Assembly: GCA_944391475.1 (NCBI GenBank)
Contig: CALXTR010000010.1
Location: 1-53,141, forward strand
DNA length: 53,141 nt
DNA from: an uncultured Alphaproteobacteria bacterium
Lineage (GTDB): Bacteria > Pseudomonadota > Alphaproteobacteria > RF32 > CAG-239
Direction: 5' to 3'
The notes beneath the pieces were generated by a model. The model saw only the letters and a program-made list of their open reading frames with translations. It did no database searches and was not told the origin of the DNA. Made by a program: the position numbers and the translations under genes. Below, piece after piece: positions 26,564-34,918 of this stretch (positions are counted from its first letter, which is position 1; each line of letters opens with the position of its first letter).

Positions 26564-27922
26564 CTAATTTTTATCAGCGTATGGATTGCCGGTTTTGCGT
26601 ACGGTCATTCGGATAGGAATGCCTCCCAAATCAAAGGTTTCGCGCAGGTTGTTAACCAGATAGCGCAAATAAGATTCGGGCAGCCCCTCAGGATTACTTG
26701 AGAAAATATAAAATGATGGCGGCCGCGATTTAGCCTGTGTAATATAGCGCAGTTTAATGCGGCGTTTGTTTTTTCCGAGCGGAGGCGGATAATTGTCAAT
26801 CATGTCGGCAAACCACTGGTTTAGCGGAGCTGTTGGGATACGGCTGTTCCAGCGGTCATAAATTTTGAATACTGCACGCATGAGCTTATCTAAGCCTTCC
26901 CCTTTAAGTGCGGAAATAGTCACTGTGGGCACCCCTTCAACTTGGGTTAAAGAGGTTTTGAGCTTGTAATTTAGTTGGTCTAAGGCTTCTTTGCGATTGG
27001 CAATATCCCACTTGTTGACGGCAATCACCAAAGCACGCCCTTCTTCAATGACTTTGCGGGCAATGGTCAAATCTTGTTTTTCGAGCACGGCATCGGCATC
27101 TAATACCAATACTACTACTTGCGCCATAAAAGCGGCATGTTTGGTGCTGGCGGCTGACATTTTCTCCAAAGAATCTGCCACGCGAGATTGACGACGCAAA
27201 CCGGCAGTGTCTACCAAATTAACTTTGCGACCTTGCCATACCCACTCGGAAGTGATGGCATCACGAGTAACACCGGCTTCCGGTCCGGTTAACATCCGCT
27301 CATCTTTGAGCAAGGCATTAACTAGGGTTGATTTTCCGACATTAGGCCGCCCGACAATAGCTAACTGGAGCGGACGCTCAGGCGCTTCTTCATCACTATT
27401 ATCAGTACCTGAAACAGATTTAGGGGTTTTCTTGTCTAGGGGTTTTAGTGCCTCGTAAAGGTCATTGGTACCCAACCCATGTTCGGCCGAAAAGGGTATC
27501 GGCTGCCCCAAACCTAGTTTATAAGCCTCGTGAATGCCGTCTTCTTGAGCTTTAGATTCGCATTTGTTAGCCAGCAATACCACCGGTTTGCCTGATTGCC
27601 GCAAAATATCGGCAAAATGTTCGTCATAAGGCTGCAAACCGGCTCTGGCATCAAACAAAAACAAACAAACGTCTGCTTCATCAATTGCTCTTTTGGTTTG
27701 CGCCCACATTCTGCTTTCTAAATTATCTTCGTTAGAATATTCGTATCCGGCGGTGTCAATAATTCGCAAATCTAAATCACGCAGTTTAGCCGGAGCCTCT
27801 CTACGGTCGCGAGTAACTCCCGGTTGGTCATGCACAATCGCAATTTTTCTACCTGCTAACCGATTAAATAAGGTAGATTTTCCGACATTTGGTCGTCCGA
27901 TAATAGCAATTTTGAGGCTCAT
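26564..27922 (-). CDS. der: Ribosome-biogenesis GTPase Der (EngA)
   Basis: Encodes 452 residues with two tandem GTPase domains. Each has a P-loop (GRPNVGKSTLFNRLAG near residue 9, GRPNVGKSTLVNALL near residue 195), a DTAG motif, and an NKxD motif (ANKCES, slightly altered, in the first; NKWD in the second). A C-terminal KH-like domain follows (INRRIKLRY-type region near KNKRRIKLRYITQ). Der acts in assembly of the 50S subunit. AGGAA lies 7 nt before the ATG. It is the last gene of a yfgM-bamB-der series, an order well known in proteobacteria. Confidence 0.97.
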   Translation of the reverse strand: MSLKIAIIGRPNVGKSTLFNRLAGRKIAIVHDQPGVTRDRREAPAKLRDLDLRIIDTAGYEYSNEDNLESRMWAQTKRAIDEADVCLFLFDARAGLQPYDEHFADILRQSGKPVVLLANKCESKAQEDGIHEAYKLGLGQPIPFSAEHGLGTNDLYEALKPLDKKTPKSVSGTDNSDEEAPERPLQLAIVGRPNVGKSTLVNALLKDERMLTGPEAGVTRDAITSEWVWQGRKVNLVDTAGLRRQSRVADSLEKMSAASTKHAAFMAQVVVLVLDADAVLEKQDLTIARKVIEEGRALVIAVNKWDIANRKEALDQLNYKLKTSLTQVEGVPTVTISALKGEGLDKLMRAVFKIYDRWNSRIPTAPLNQWFADMIDNYPPPLGKNKRRIKLRYITQAKSRPPSFYIFSSNPEGLPESYLRYLVNNLRETFDLGGIPIRMTVRKTGNPYADKN

Positions 27923-27942
27923 TAATTTGGTTCCTTTATTAT

Positions 27943-29265
27943 TTATTTGTAGGCCAACAAATCGGCATCATTGGTGGTAAAAATAACCACTCTGTTAGAA
28001 ATTACCGGCGACAGCAAAATTTCGTCATCAACATTGATAAAGCCCAAGATTGCGCCAGTGTATGGAGAAACCGCAAATACGTGACCATCAGATAGTGCGG
28101 CAATTAGGCTGTTGTTGGCCAAAACCGGACCGATTGGTGATAATCCGGCAGTGTGCTCCGGCAAAGGAAGTTTTTTGTTCCAAATCACTTTACCGGTATC
28201 TTTTTGCAGAGCGATAAGTTCAAAATTGTCGCTTAAAACATACATAATTTGTCCGGCAATCCAAGGCTGGTTGGAAGTGGAAATTTCCCGTTCCCAAATT
28301 TTTCGACCGGTTCTAAGGTCAATTGCCATCAACACATCGCTGTGTCCGGCAGCAAAAACTTTGTCGCCATCAATAATCGGATTAGCCTTAATCGCAGTGA
28401 TTGCGGCCAAAGAATTGGTTCTCTTGGGGCTGATTAGCATTTCCGACCAGAGCGGAGTTCCGGTTGAGGCCTTGAAAGCCCTCAGTTCACCATTGTTAAA
28501 TGCAGCCACAGCCACATCTTCACTGCTGCTATAAGCCGGGCTTGCTCCGCCAACCAAAGTGGTGGCTTCGCTTGTGGTCTTGTATTTCCAAATTTCTTTA
28601 CCGTTAAGAGCATCAAGAGCAATCAGCGTATTGTCAATTGTCTGGACCAATACGCGAGCACCTTGAATGGTTGGGGCAATGCGGATTGGCATTTCGGTGT
28701 CGTAACGCCAAATTTCTTTTCCGGTTTTCATCTCCAGAGCAAATACTCCACCAAAGCCAGTGGTTGCAAAAATACGTTGCCCGCCATAAGCAATACCGGC
28801 ACCTTTAAGGGCGATTCCCTTGTCGTCTTTAATAATTGGTTTTAAGCGTTTGTGCCAAATTTCTCGTCCGTCATCAAGACGTCGAGCGGTAACTTTTGCA
28901 TCGGCATCAATCGCAAACACTACTTGGTGAGCAACTACCGGAGCTGCAATCAAAAAATCGCGTTTAGAAGCACCCTCACCAAAGCTTGCTGTCCAAAGTT
29001 CGTCAATGGTATTTCCAGACATCAAATGTGACATCACATGCGTGGCATTACCCCCGCTTTGCGACCATTGTTTGTTGAGATATGGACGAGGAAGTCTAAT
29101 CTTTAACTCACCGGCATCATAATCAGGTTTAATTTCGGTTGCTCCGCTTAAAACAGATATTCTCTCACCCTCTGGTAAAATTTTATCAGAGCTAAACAGT
29201 CCGCAAGCTGAAAGTGATAACACCATCACACTGCACATTAAACTTCTGATTGTCCGGTTTGTCAT
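27943..29265 (-). CDS. bamB: Outer-membrane assembly lipoprotein BamB
   Basis: Encodes 440 residues. The signal peptide ends in a lipobox (LSLSAC, Cys21), so the mature protein is a lipoprotein. The rest is a PQQ-type beta-propeller with repeated blades such as GREIWHKRLKP, GKEIWRYDTEMP, GKEIWKYKTTSE and GRKIWEREIS. BamB is part of the BAM complex that inserts beta-barrel proteins into the outer membrane. It lies between yfgM and der, as in many proteobacteria, which supports the assignment. AGGAA lies 8 nt upstream of the start. Confidence 0.95.
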   Translation of the reverse strand: MTNRTIRSLMCSVMVLSLSACGLFSSDKILPEGERISVLSGATEIKPDYDAGELKIRLPRPYLNKQWSQSGGNATHVMSHLMSGNTIDELWTASFGEGASKRDFLIAAPVVAHQVVFAIDADAKVTARRLDDGREIWHKRLKPIIKDDKGIALKGAGIAYGGQRIFATTGFGGVFALEMKTGKEIWRYDTEMPIRIAPTIQGARVLVQTIDNTLIALDALNGKEIWKYKTTSEATTLVGGASPAYSSSEDVAVAAFNNGELRAFKASTGTPLWSEMLISPKRTNSLAAITAIKANPIIDGDKVFAAGHSDVLMAIDLRTGRKIWEREISTSNQPWIAGQIMYVLSDNFELIALQKDTGKVIWNKKLPLPEHTAGLSPIGPVLANNSLIAALSDGHVFAVSPYTGAILGFINVDDEILLSPVISNRVVIFTTNDADLLAYK

Positions 29266-29299
29266 GATTTATATTCCTATAATGTTGAAGCTTGCCAGA

Positions 29300-29986
29300 T
29301 TATTTAGTCTCTTCTTCCAAAATCAACAACATGTCTTTGGCACGAGATTTGAGTTCTTCTGGAGCGTTGTCGCTTGCAGCGATTTTGCCGTAAAGCTCTT
29401 GAGCTTGTTCAAAATTTTTGGCATAAATTGCGGCCATAGCAAGCATTTCTTGTGCGATAGCCGTCCAGTTTCCGTTTTCAGCAATTAAAGGATTGAGCAT
29501 CGCCTCTATATCAGCATAGGGCTTATTTTCCAGCTGGTATGATGCCAGTTTGATTGTTGCCACATCACGTAAAGACTTATTGACATCATCGCGAGCTATA
29601 AACTTTTGCAAAATTTCTGCAGCCTCGGTCATTTTATCTTGTTCGGCCAAAATATTTGCACTTTGTAAAATAGCTAATTGTTCATAAATGCTGTTACCGG
29701 CATTTTTCTCCAAATCTTGAAGAATTCTAAGGCTCTCATCATATTTTCCCTGATTTTGCATTGCTACAGCAACAGCATAGACATCAGAAATTTTCTGATA
29801 TTTTTTATCATGCCAACTTTTGAAAGTTTCAAAGCTGACTGCAGCAGTGAGAGCGATTGCCACAAAAGCAATGATATACAATCCGTACCGATTCCAAATA
29901 TCGCGGATTCTGTCATTTTTCAGTTCTTCATTAACTTCCAAGATAAAGGCATCTTCTTGGTTTTGCGGATTGCTATTTTTTTTCAT
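29300..29986 (-). CDS. yfgM: YfgM-like TPR membrane protein
   Basis: Encodes 228 residues. A charged N-terminal cytoplasmic segment (VNEELKNDRIRDIWNRYG) leads into one transmembrane helix (about residues 32-52) and then periplasmic TPR-like repeats (KYDESLRILQDLEK, KMTEAAEILQKF, NFEQAQELYGKI). This matches YfgM, an ancillary subunit near SecYEG that works with periplasmic chaperones. It is the first gene of the yfgM-bamB-der series, with 34 bp to bamB. A possible promoter (TTGAGC, 17 nt, TATAAC) lies just upstream on the minus strand. Confidence 0.88.
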   Translation of the reverse strand: MKKNSNPQNQEDAFILEVNEELKNDRIRDIWNRYGLYIIAFVAIALTAAVSFETFKSWHDKKYQKISDVYAVAVAMQNQGKYDESLRILQDLEKNAGNSIYEQLAILQSANILAEQDKMTEAAEILQKFIARDDVNKSLRDVATIKLASYQLENKPYADIEAMLNPLIAENGNWTAIAQEMLAMAAIYAKNFEQAQELYGKIAASDNAPEELKSRAKDMLLILEEETK

Positions 29987-30079
29987 TACCTTAAAACTCC
30001 GTATTTTTTAGCATAGTTATAATATATATATTCGAAAAGCTCAAGTAAGCCAAGAGCAAATTTTAACGATTAACCATTT

Positions 30080-31216
30080 TTATTTACTCAGCTCATAGAG
30101 CAAAAAGTTTTTTAGCCAGCGCAAATCATCGATAGGCAGTTTTTTCCCAAAAACGATAGTTTTGTTAGCAGAAATAATGGAGACATAATGGCGTCCGGTT
30201 GCAGGATTGAGCGCAACATCAATCGCCTCAATTTTATCTTTATCAATCTCATCTTTTTTTCGAGAGTAAGATAAGAGCTTATGAACGTTTACGATTTTGT
30301 ATTTTTTGAGCACTAACTTTTCTTTAGCCATAAGCATAATTAAAGCGCCCACAATCAATATGGCTCCAATACTATAAGCCACGCTGATATCAGAAATGGG
30401 TTTTTCCCAGCGTCTGGCTAACATAAACTCTACGCCTGCCAAGGCAGAGCCCAAAAACAAAAAGCACCAAGCCAACAAGCTATATGCATCCCATAAACGA
30501 TTGCGAATTTTAATGATGATTTTACGATCCTTGCGTTTGACAATAAGCGAATTAGGAACTTTTGAGTGAGGATTAAACTTTTCTTTTAGTTTCCACTTTT
30601 GAGCCATTTCTTTAATTGATTTTCCAAAATCATCAATTTCTCGTACCACTAATCCCTCATCGGTTTCAACAATAGCCGGCAGATTAAATTGTTGCGCAAA
30701 ATATTCCCATTTTTGGCGCACTTGGCGATCACTGGTTGAAACATAAAGTGGAATAATTTTTTGAGGATTCTGATGGTAGAGTTCAATAATGTAGCGGTTG
30801 CGATTGATAAACCCAAACATAAAAAATTCGATTCTAAACCGCACACCGGAATATTTTTTAAGCGGTTCTTTGTAAGAAATTTTTTTATTATTTTTAGCTC
30901 GGTGGACGACAGTAATATTTTTACCGTCAAAATAAATTTTCCGATAGTGAAAATAGGTTATACCTGCTCCCAAAGTTATGCAAGCGCCAATAAACATCAA
31001 GATTATATCAAAAATTTTGATATTAAGAATAGATTCGTTTGGAGAAATTTCGGCTCCGTTTAACCAATCATAAATCCCGAGTGCCGCAAGCAAAAAACCA
31101 AAAACCATACCGGGCAGTAGTATTGAAAGCGAGACCCTATCTAGCGATTTTGTAGGTAGATGATTAATTTTAAGCTCAAATTGGTGGCTAAAATGTTTGG
31201 GATATTCTTCACACAT
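30080..31216 (-). CDS. Membrane protein with two PH-like soluble regions
   Basis: Encodes 378 residues from the ATG at 31216, chosen because AAGGA lies 10 nt before it; an upstream in-frame GTG at 31246 lacks such a site. Two pairs of transmembrane helices are seen, one at about residues 30-52 and 68-92, the other at about 250-272 and 283-302. Each pair is followed by a beta-rich soluble region: DGKNITVVHRAKNNKKISY with RYIIELYH, and LVLKKYKIVNVHKLLSYSR with HYVSIISANKTIVFGKKL. The two halves resemble bacterial PH-like domains and suggest an internal duplication. No catalytic motif is seen and the function is unknown. Confidence 0.7.
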   Translation of the reverse strand: MCEEYPKHFSHQFELKINHLPTKSLDRVSLSILLPGMVFGFLLAALGIYDWLNGAEISPNESILNIKIFDIILMFIGACITLGAGITYFHYRKIYFDGKNITVVHRAKNNKKISYKEPLKKYSGVRFRIEFFMFGFINRNRYIIELYHQNPQKIIPLYVSTSDRQVRQKWEYFAQQFNLPAIVETDEGLVVREIDDFGKSIKEMAQKWKLKEKFNPHSKVPNSLIVKRKDRKIIIKIRNRLWDAYSLLAWCFLFLGSALAGVEFMLARRWEKPISDISVAYSIGAILIVGALIMLMAKEKLVLKKYKIVNVHKLLSYSRKKDEIDKDKIEAIDVALNPATGRHYVSIISANKTIVFGKKLPIDDLRWLKNFLLYELSK

Positions 31217-31414
31217 CAAATTAAAATCCTTCTGTTTATATCTCACAAATTAGACTTCACAATGATAATGTATAATATATTTTCCAAAGAATCATCAATT
31301 TTTTATAAAATTAAATAAATTTAGGTAATATTAAGATTATTAGGATAAAAGAAGATAGAAATTAGAAGCAACTGCAATCATTAATATTTATGAATGCAAC
31401 ATAAGGATGTGAAT

Positions 31415-33175
31415 ATGGGAAGTTTTGGAATTTTTAATAACGGCGGCTATATGATTATTAATCTGTTGGCATTATTGCTACTGTTCTTGTCATGTTTTTA
31501 TACTGAAAAGGGCAGCCGGATTAAATTAGGAATTTGGCTATTGTTGCTTGCCATGATAACGGATTTTGCAGCAGGTTGGATTGAATCAGAAGCTGCAATT
31601 ATGTATGCACAAGGCAGTAAATACTATACCTATATGCTATATGCTGAACTTTCCTTGTTTTTAGCCGAAATGTTGTTGCTTTCTGTTGCCGCTTCGTTGA
31701 TTTTGCTTAACAAAATACCAAGCTTTATGATTATTGGCGGTGTCGCTGGTTTTGCGGTTGTGTGTATTGTATACTTCTTGTTTATATCACAAAATGGTGA
31801 TGCCGTATTCCAAATGCGCTATATTTTCCCGATGGTTGGTTTTATCTATTTAGCCGCTAGTTTCTGGAGCAAATTAACGCAGCGTTACGCTAGTGGATAC
31901 ATATTTGCCGCCATAATCGCCAGTTCATCGGCCGTTTTTCTGTTGTTAAGACTAATTCGTTTGCCCTGGACCACTGATGATGCCAATATTTGGTATATTC
32001 CAGCGATTGCCAATATTTTGTTTGCTTTGTCCATTATTGCAATGCGGATTAATTTCTTAAATTCCAAATTAGATGATTCTAAACAAGAAATAGAAAAGAA
32101 TAATCAACGCTTACAAAATATTGTGAAATCATCACCTTTTCCGATTATTATTTCCAAACTAAGTGATGATAAAATCATTATGGCTAATAATAATGCCATT
32201 AAGCTCTTTGGAATTTTGCCTCAAGAAGCAGAGCGTTATCGTCTCAAAGATTTCTTTGTTGATATTGAAAATCGCCGTCTTTTGACTGAGCGTCTAGAGC
32301 GGGAGCGGCAGGTTCAAGACTTTGAAATTTTGGTAAAAACCCCAACCGGAGATACTCCGTTTTGGCTTTTGGCTTCGGCAAATATTATTGATTATAACAA
32401 TGATGTTGCGTTGTATGCGGCATTCCAAGATATCACCAGCCGTAAAAATCGAGAAATGTTGCTCAAAAACCAAGCCGTTCGCGATCCGTTGACATCACTT
32501 TATAATCGCCGCTACTTTGAAGAAGAGGTCTTTAACCGCATTTTATGCGCTAAAACAGCTCATGAAGATTATAGCGTTTTAATGATAGATGCTGACCACT
32601 TTAAGCGTGTTAACGATACCTACGGTCACAAAGTCGGCGATAAGGTTTTAATCGAACTGGCTTCAACTGCAGAAAAAGCCTTGCGTGAGAATGATATTGT
32701 GGCCCGTTACGGTGGTGAGGAATTTGTTATCTTTTTAGATAAAGTCAATGCGGACAAGGCTAAGATTGTAGCAGAACGTTTGCGTGAGAGCATGGCAGCA
32801 ATTGTGGTCTATAGTGATGAAGGCGAAGAAGTTCGGTTTACGGTTAGTATCGGCGTATCTTCATCAGAGGTATCCGATAATGTTGAAACCTTAATTAAAA
32901 CCGCTGATGAGGCCTTGTATCGAGCCAAACAAACCGGACGTAATCGTGTTGAAATATTCCGCCCCACTGATTTGCAGAAGTTTAATGATATCAGTGCGGC
33001 AGAACGAAAAATGGAAACGCAAAACCATCATCCGATTTTTGACAAAGAGGACAATCAGGAAATTTCGCTTTTAGATGGCATTCCTTCAAACCAAATTCAA
33101 GAAACGGATGTCAAAATTGAAGATAAGTCTGCCGGTATGATGTTGCCCGGTGTAGATACAGATGATTTACGCTAG
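31415..33175 (+). CDS. Membrane-bound PAS-GGDEF diguanylate cyclase
   Basis: Encodes 586 residues from the ATG at 31415, placed 8 nt after AAGG; an upstream in-frame ATG at 31394 has no site. Seven hydrophobic helices fill about residues 12-210. A PAS domain follows (IVKSSPFPIIISKLSDDKI onward, about 232-335), then a GGDEF domain with GGEEF at 433-437 and the conserved DPLTSLYNRRYFEE start. An RxxD inhibitory site (Arg424, Asp427) sits exactly five residues before GGEEF, so feedback inhibition by c-di-GMP is expected. It should make c-di-GMP from GTP in response to a membrane or PAS-sensed signal. The last 60 residues are polar and probably disordered. Confidence 0.92.
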   Translation: MGSFGIFNNGGYMIINLLALLLLFLSCFYTEKGSRIKLGIWLLLLAMITDFAAGWIESEAAIMYAQGSKYYTYMLYAELSLFLAEMLLLSVAASLILLNKIPSFMIIGGVAGFAVVCIVYFLFISQNGDAVFQMRYIFPMVGFIYLAASFWSKLTQRYASGYIFAAIIASSSAVFLLLRLIRLPWTTDDANIWYIPAIANILFALSIIAMRINFLNSKLDDSKQEIEKNNQRLQNIVKSSPFPIIISKLSDDKIIMANNNAIKLFGILPQEAERYRLKDFFVDIENRRLLTERLERERQVQDFEILVKTPTGDTPFWLLASANIIDYNNDVALYAAFQDITSRKNREMLLKNQAVRDPLTSLYNRRYFEEEVFNRILCAKTAHEDYSVLMIDADHFKRVNDTYGHKVGDKVLIELASTAEKALRENDIVARYGGEEFVIFLDKVNADKAKIVAERLRESMAAIVVYSDEGEEVRFTVSIGVSSSEVSDNVETLIKTADEALYRAKQTGRNRVEIFRPTDLQKFNDISAAERKMETQNHHPIFDKEDNQEISLLDGIPSNQIQETDVKIEDKSAGMMLPGVDTDDLR

Positions 33176-33184
33176 GATACACTC

Positions 33185-34333
33185 ATGGAATGTCCTTTAG
33201 CAGAAATTTGCGGTGGTTGCGTTTATCGGTCATTGTCAGAACCAGATTACCGAGCCCTAAAAGAGCAATCCGTTGGCAAAATTTTGCAGGCTCTTCCGGT
33301 TGAGAAATTTCATTGCGGTAAAAGCGTCTTTGTTGGAGATGGCTCCAGACGACGTGCCAGCTTTGCCTTTCGATACCACAAAGGAAAGCTTACCTTTGGC
33401 TTTAATCGCCATCATAGCGATGAGTTGGTCGATGTGGTTTTTTGCCCGCTTTTAATGCCGGTTATCAATCAAGCAATTCCTGCTTTGCGGGATTTTGTTT
33501 CATCTTTGTGCCAAATTCCGCTTGTTGGTAGCAAGAAAAAAACTAAAGCTAAGCTTAAACCTTCCTACATTACTCAAGGAGATGTTGCAGTTTGTGCTGC
33601 AGATAATGGTTTAGATATAGTTTTAGAATTTGATGGTGAGCTAGGCTTGGATCATCAAATGCTTATTTGCGAATGGTCTCAAAATCACGATTCTATATTG
33701 CGAATTTCACATCGGCGCAAACTAAACGAAAGAGCGGATATGCTGCTAGAAAAGGCCAAACCGCAGATTAATATTGGTGGTGCCGAAGTATATATTTCTG
33801 CGGGTACATTTTTGCAAGCAACGCCACACGGTGAACAAGCAATGATAAATTTGGTTTTGCAATATCTCGGAGATACTCGGGGCAAAATTGCCGATTTGTT
33901 TTGTGGTGTTGGGACATTCTCATATCCTCTCTCAGCTCTCAAAGGAAATCAGCTTGTATCAATTGATTCTTCGGCCGATTCGTTGAAAGCTTTTCAAAAT
34001 TCCATCAATCGCAACATGATAACCAATATTGAGATAAAAGAACGAAATTTATTTAAGTATCCGCTTTTGGGTGTAGAGTTAGAGGGTTTTGCGGCGGTTG
34101 TTTTTGATCCTCCGCGTGCCGGAGCATCAGCTCAAATGGCTGAAATTTCCAAGCTCCCTAAAGATAAGCGCCCTCAAAAAATTATTGCAGTTTCATGCAA
34201 TCCACACAGTTTTGTAAAAGATGCTCTCATCTTGCTAAACAGCGAATATCAATTGCAAGAAGTTAGTTTGGTTGATCAGTTTTCATATTCTAACCACAGT
34301 GAACTGGTTGCCTTATTTACTTTAAAAGCTTAG
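33185..34333 (+). CDS. RNA m5U methyltransferase, TrmA/RlmD family
   Basis: Encodes 382 residues. The N-terminus carries clustered cysteines (CPLAEICGGCVY), likely ligands of a [4Fe-4S] cluster as in RlmD. The class I methyltransferase core has the SAM loop DLFCGVGTFSYPL, the motif FDPPRAGA, the catalytic cysteine in VSCNP and the base-side Glu in SNHSELVALF. There is no N-terminal TRAM domain, as in many alphaproteobacterial members. The target is a uridine in 23S rRNA or tRNA; which one cannot be decided here. AGGA precedes the start, 9 bp after the diguanylate cyclase stop. Confidence 0.92.
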   Translation: MECPLAEICGGCVYRSLSEPDYRALKEQSVGKILQALPVEKFHCGKSVFVGDGSRRRASFAFRYHKGKLTFGFNRHHSDELVDVVFCPLLMPVINQAIPALRDFVSSLCQIPLVGSKKKTKAKLKPSYITQGDVAVCAADNGLDIVLEFDGELGLDHQMLICEWSQNHDSILRISHRRKLNERADMLLEKAKPQINIGGAEVYISAGTFLQATPHGEQAMINLVLQYLGDTRGKIADLFCGVGTFSYPLSALKGNQLVSIDSSADSLKAFQNSINRNMITNIEIKERNLFKYPLLGVELEGFAAVVFDPPRAGASAQMAEISKLPKDKRPQKIIAVSCNPHSFVKDALILLNSEYQLQEVSLVDQFSYSNHSELVALFTLKA

Positions 34334-34368
34334 TTGTCTATTATAACTTATCAAAAGGATAACTGAGA

Positions 34369-34917
34369 ATGAAAAAAATAGCAATTTTAAGTATCTTATC
34401 AGGGGTGATGCTAGTCAGTTCATGTGGCCTGTGGAGTTCATCTGAACCTATAGTTGCCCCCAAGGATAATTGTCCCAATGTAATTATCCCCCGTGATATT
34501 GCTTATGTTACCCAAAAAGTCAATTATAAAGACGATTTTCGAATTGAAGTTATTGGCTATAGTGGATATTGCTATTTTGATAAACGTGTCAATCGCCGCA
34601 AAGCAGTCATCACTCCGGAGTTTGAGGTAAGAAGGCTGCGTCAACGCCTTGATGAAACAGATGTCGATTTTGAATATTTTACCGAAACCATCAAAGGTCC
34701 GCCGGAATATCTTGGTAAAAAACACTATTTTGGTCATGTGACCATTCCGCTCAATCAGCGTGAAATGCGCTTTAGCGGCAAGCCGTTAGAATTAAAAGTG
34801 CCCAATGTCGAATATGGCAATTTTGAAATTTATCTGGGCTTGGAATTAAGTCCTGAAGAACGCAAATATAATAATCGGACTTTTGATATCAAATATCGAT
34901 TTGAGGAGAACCATTAA
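34369..34917 (+). CDS. Small lipoprotein, function unknown
   Basis: Encodes 182 residues. A type II signal peptide ends in VSSC (Cys19), so it should be lipid-anchored. The mature part starts with a Ser/Pro linker, then KDNCPNVIIPRDIAYVTQKVNYKDDFRIEVIGYSGYCYF, holding two further cysteines that may pair. The rest is predicted to be mainly beta strands. I do not recognise a family. It is 36 bp after the RNA methyltransferase gene, and transketolase starts 2 bp after its stop, so all three are probably cotranscribed. Confidence 0.78.
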   Translation: MKKIAILSILSGVMLVSSCGLWSSSEPIVAPKDNCPNVIIPRDIAYVTQKVNYKDDFRIEVIGYSGYCYFDKRVNRRKAVITPEFEVRRLRQRLDETDVDFEYFTETIKGPPEYLGKKHYFGHVTIPLNQREMRFSGKPLELKVPNVEYGNFEIYLGLELSPEERKYNNRTFDIKYRFEENH

Positions 34918-34918
34918 C

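Noticed and set aside
31300..31345. CtrA-like sites (TTAA-N7-TTAA) before the diguanylate cyclase
   Set aside because: The DNA is simply AT-rich and no full box with correct spacing is present.
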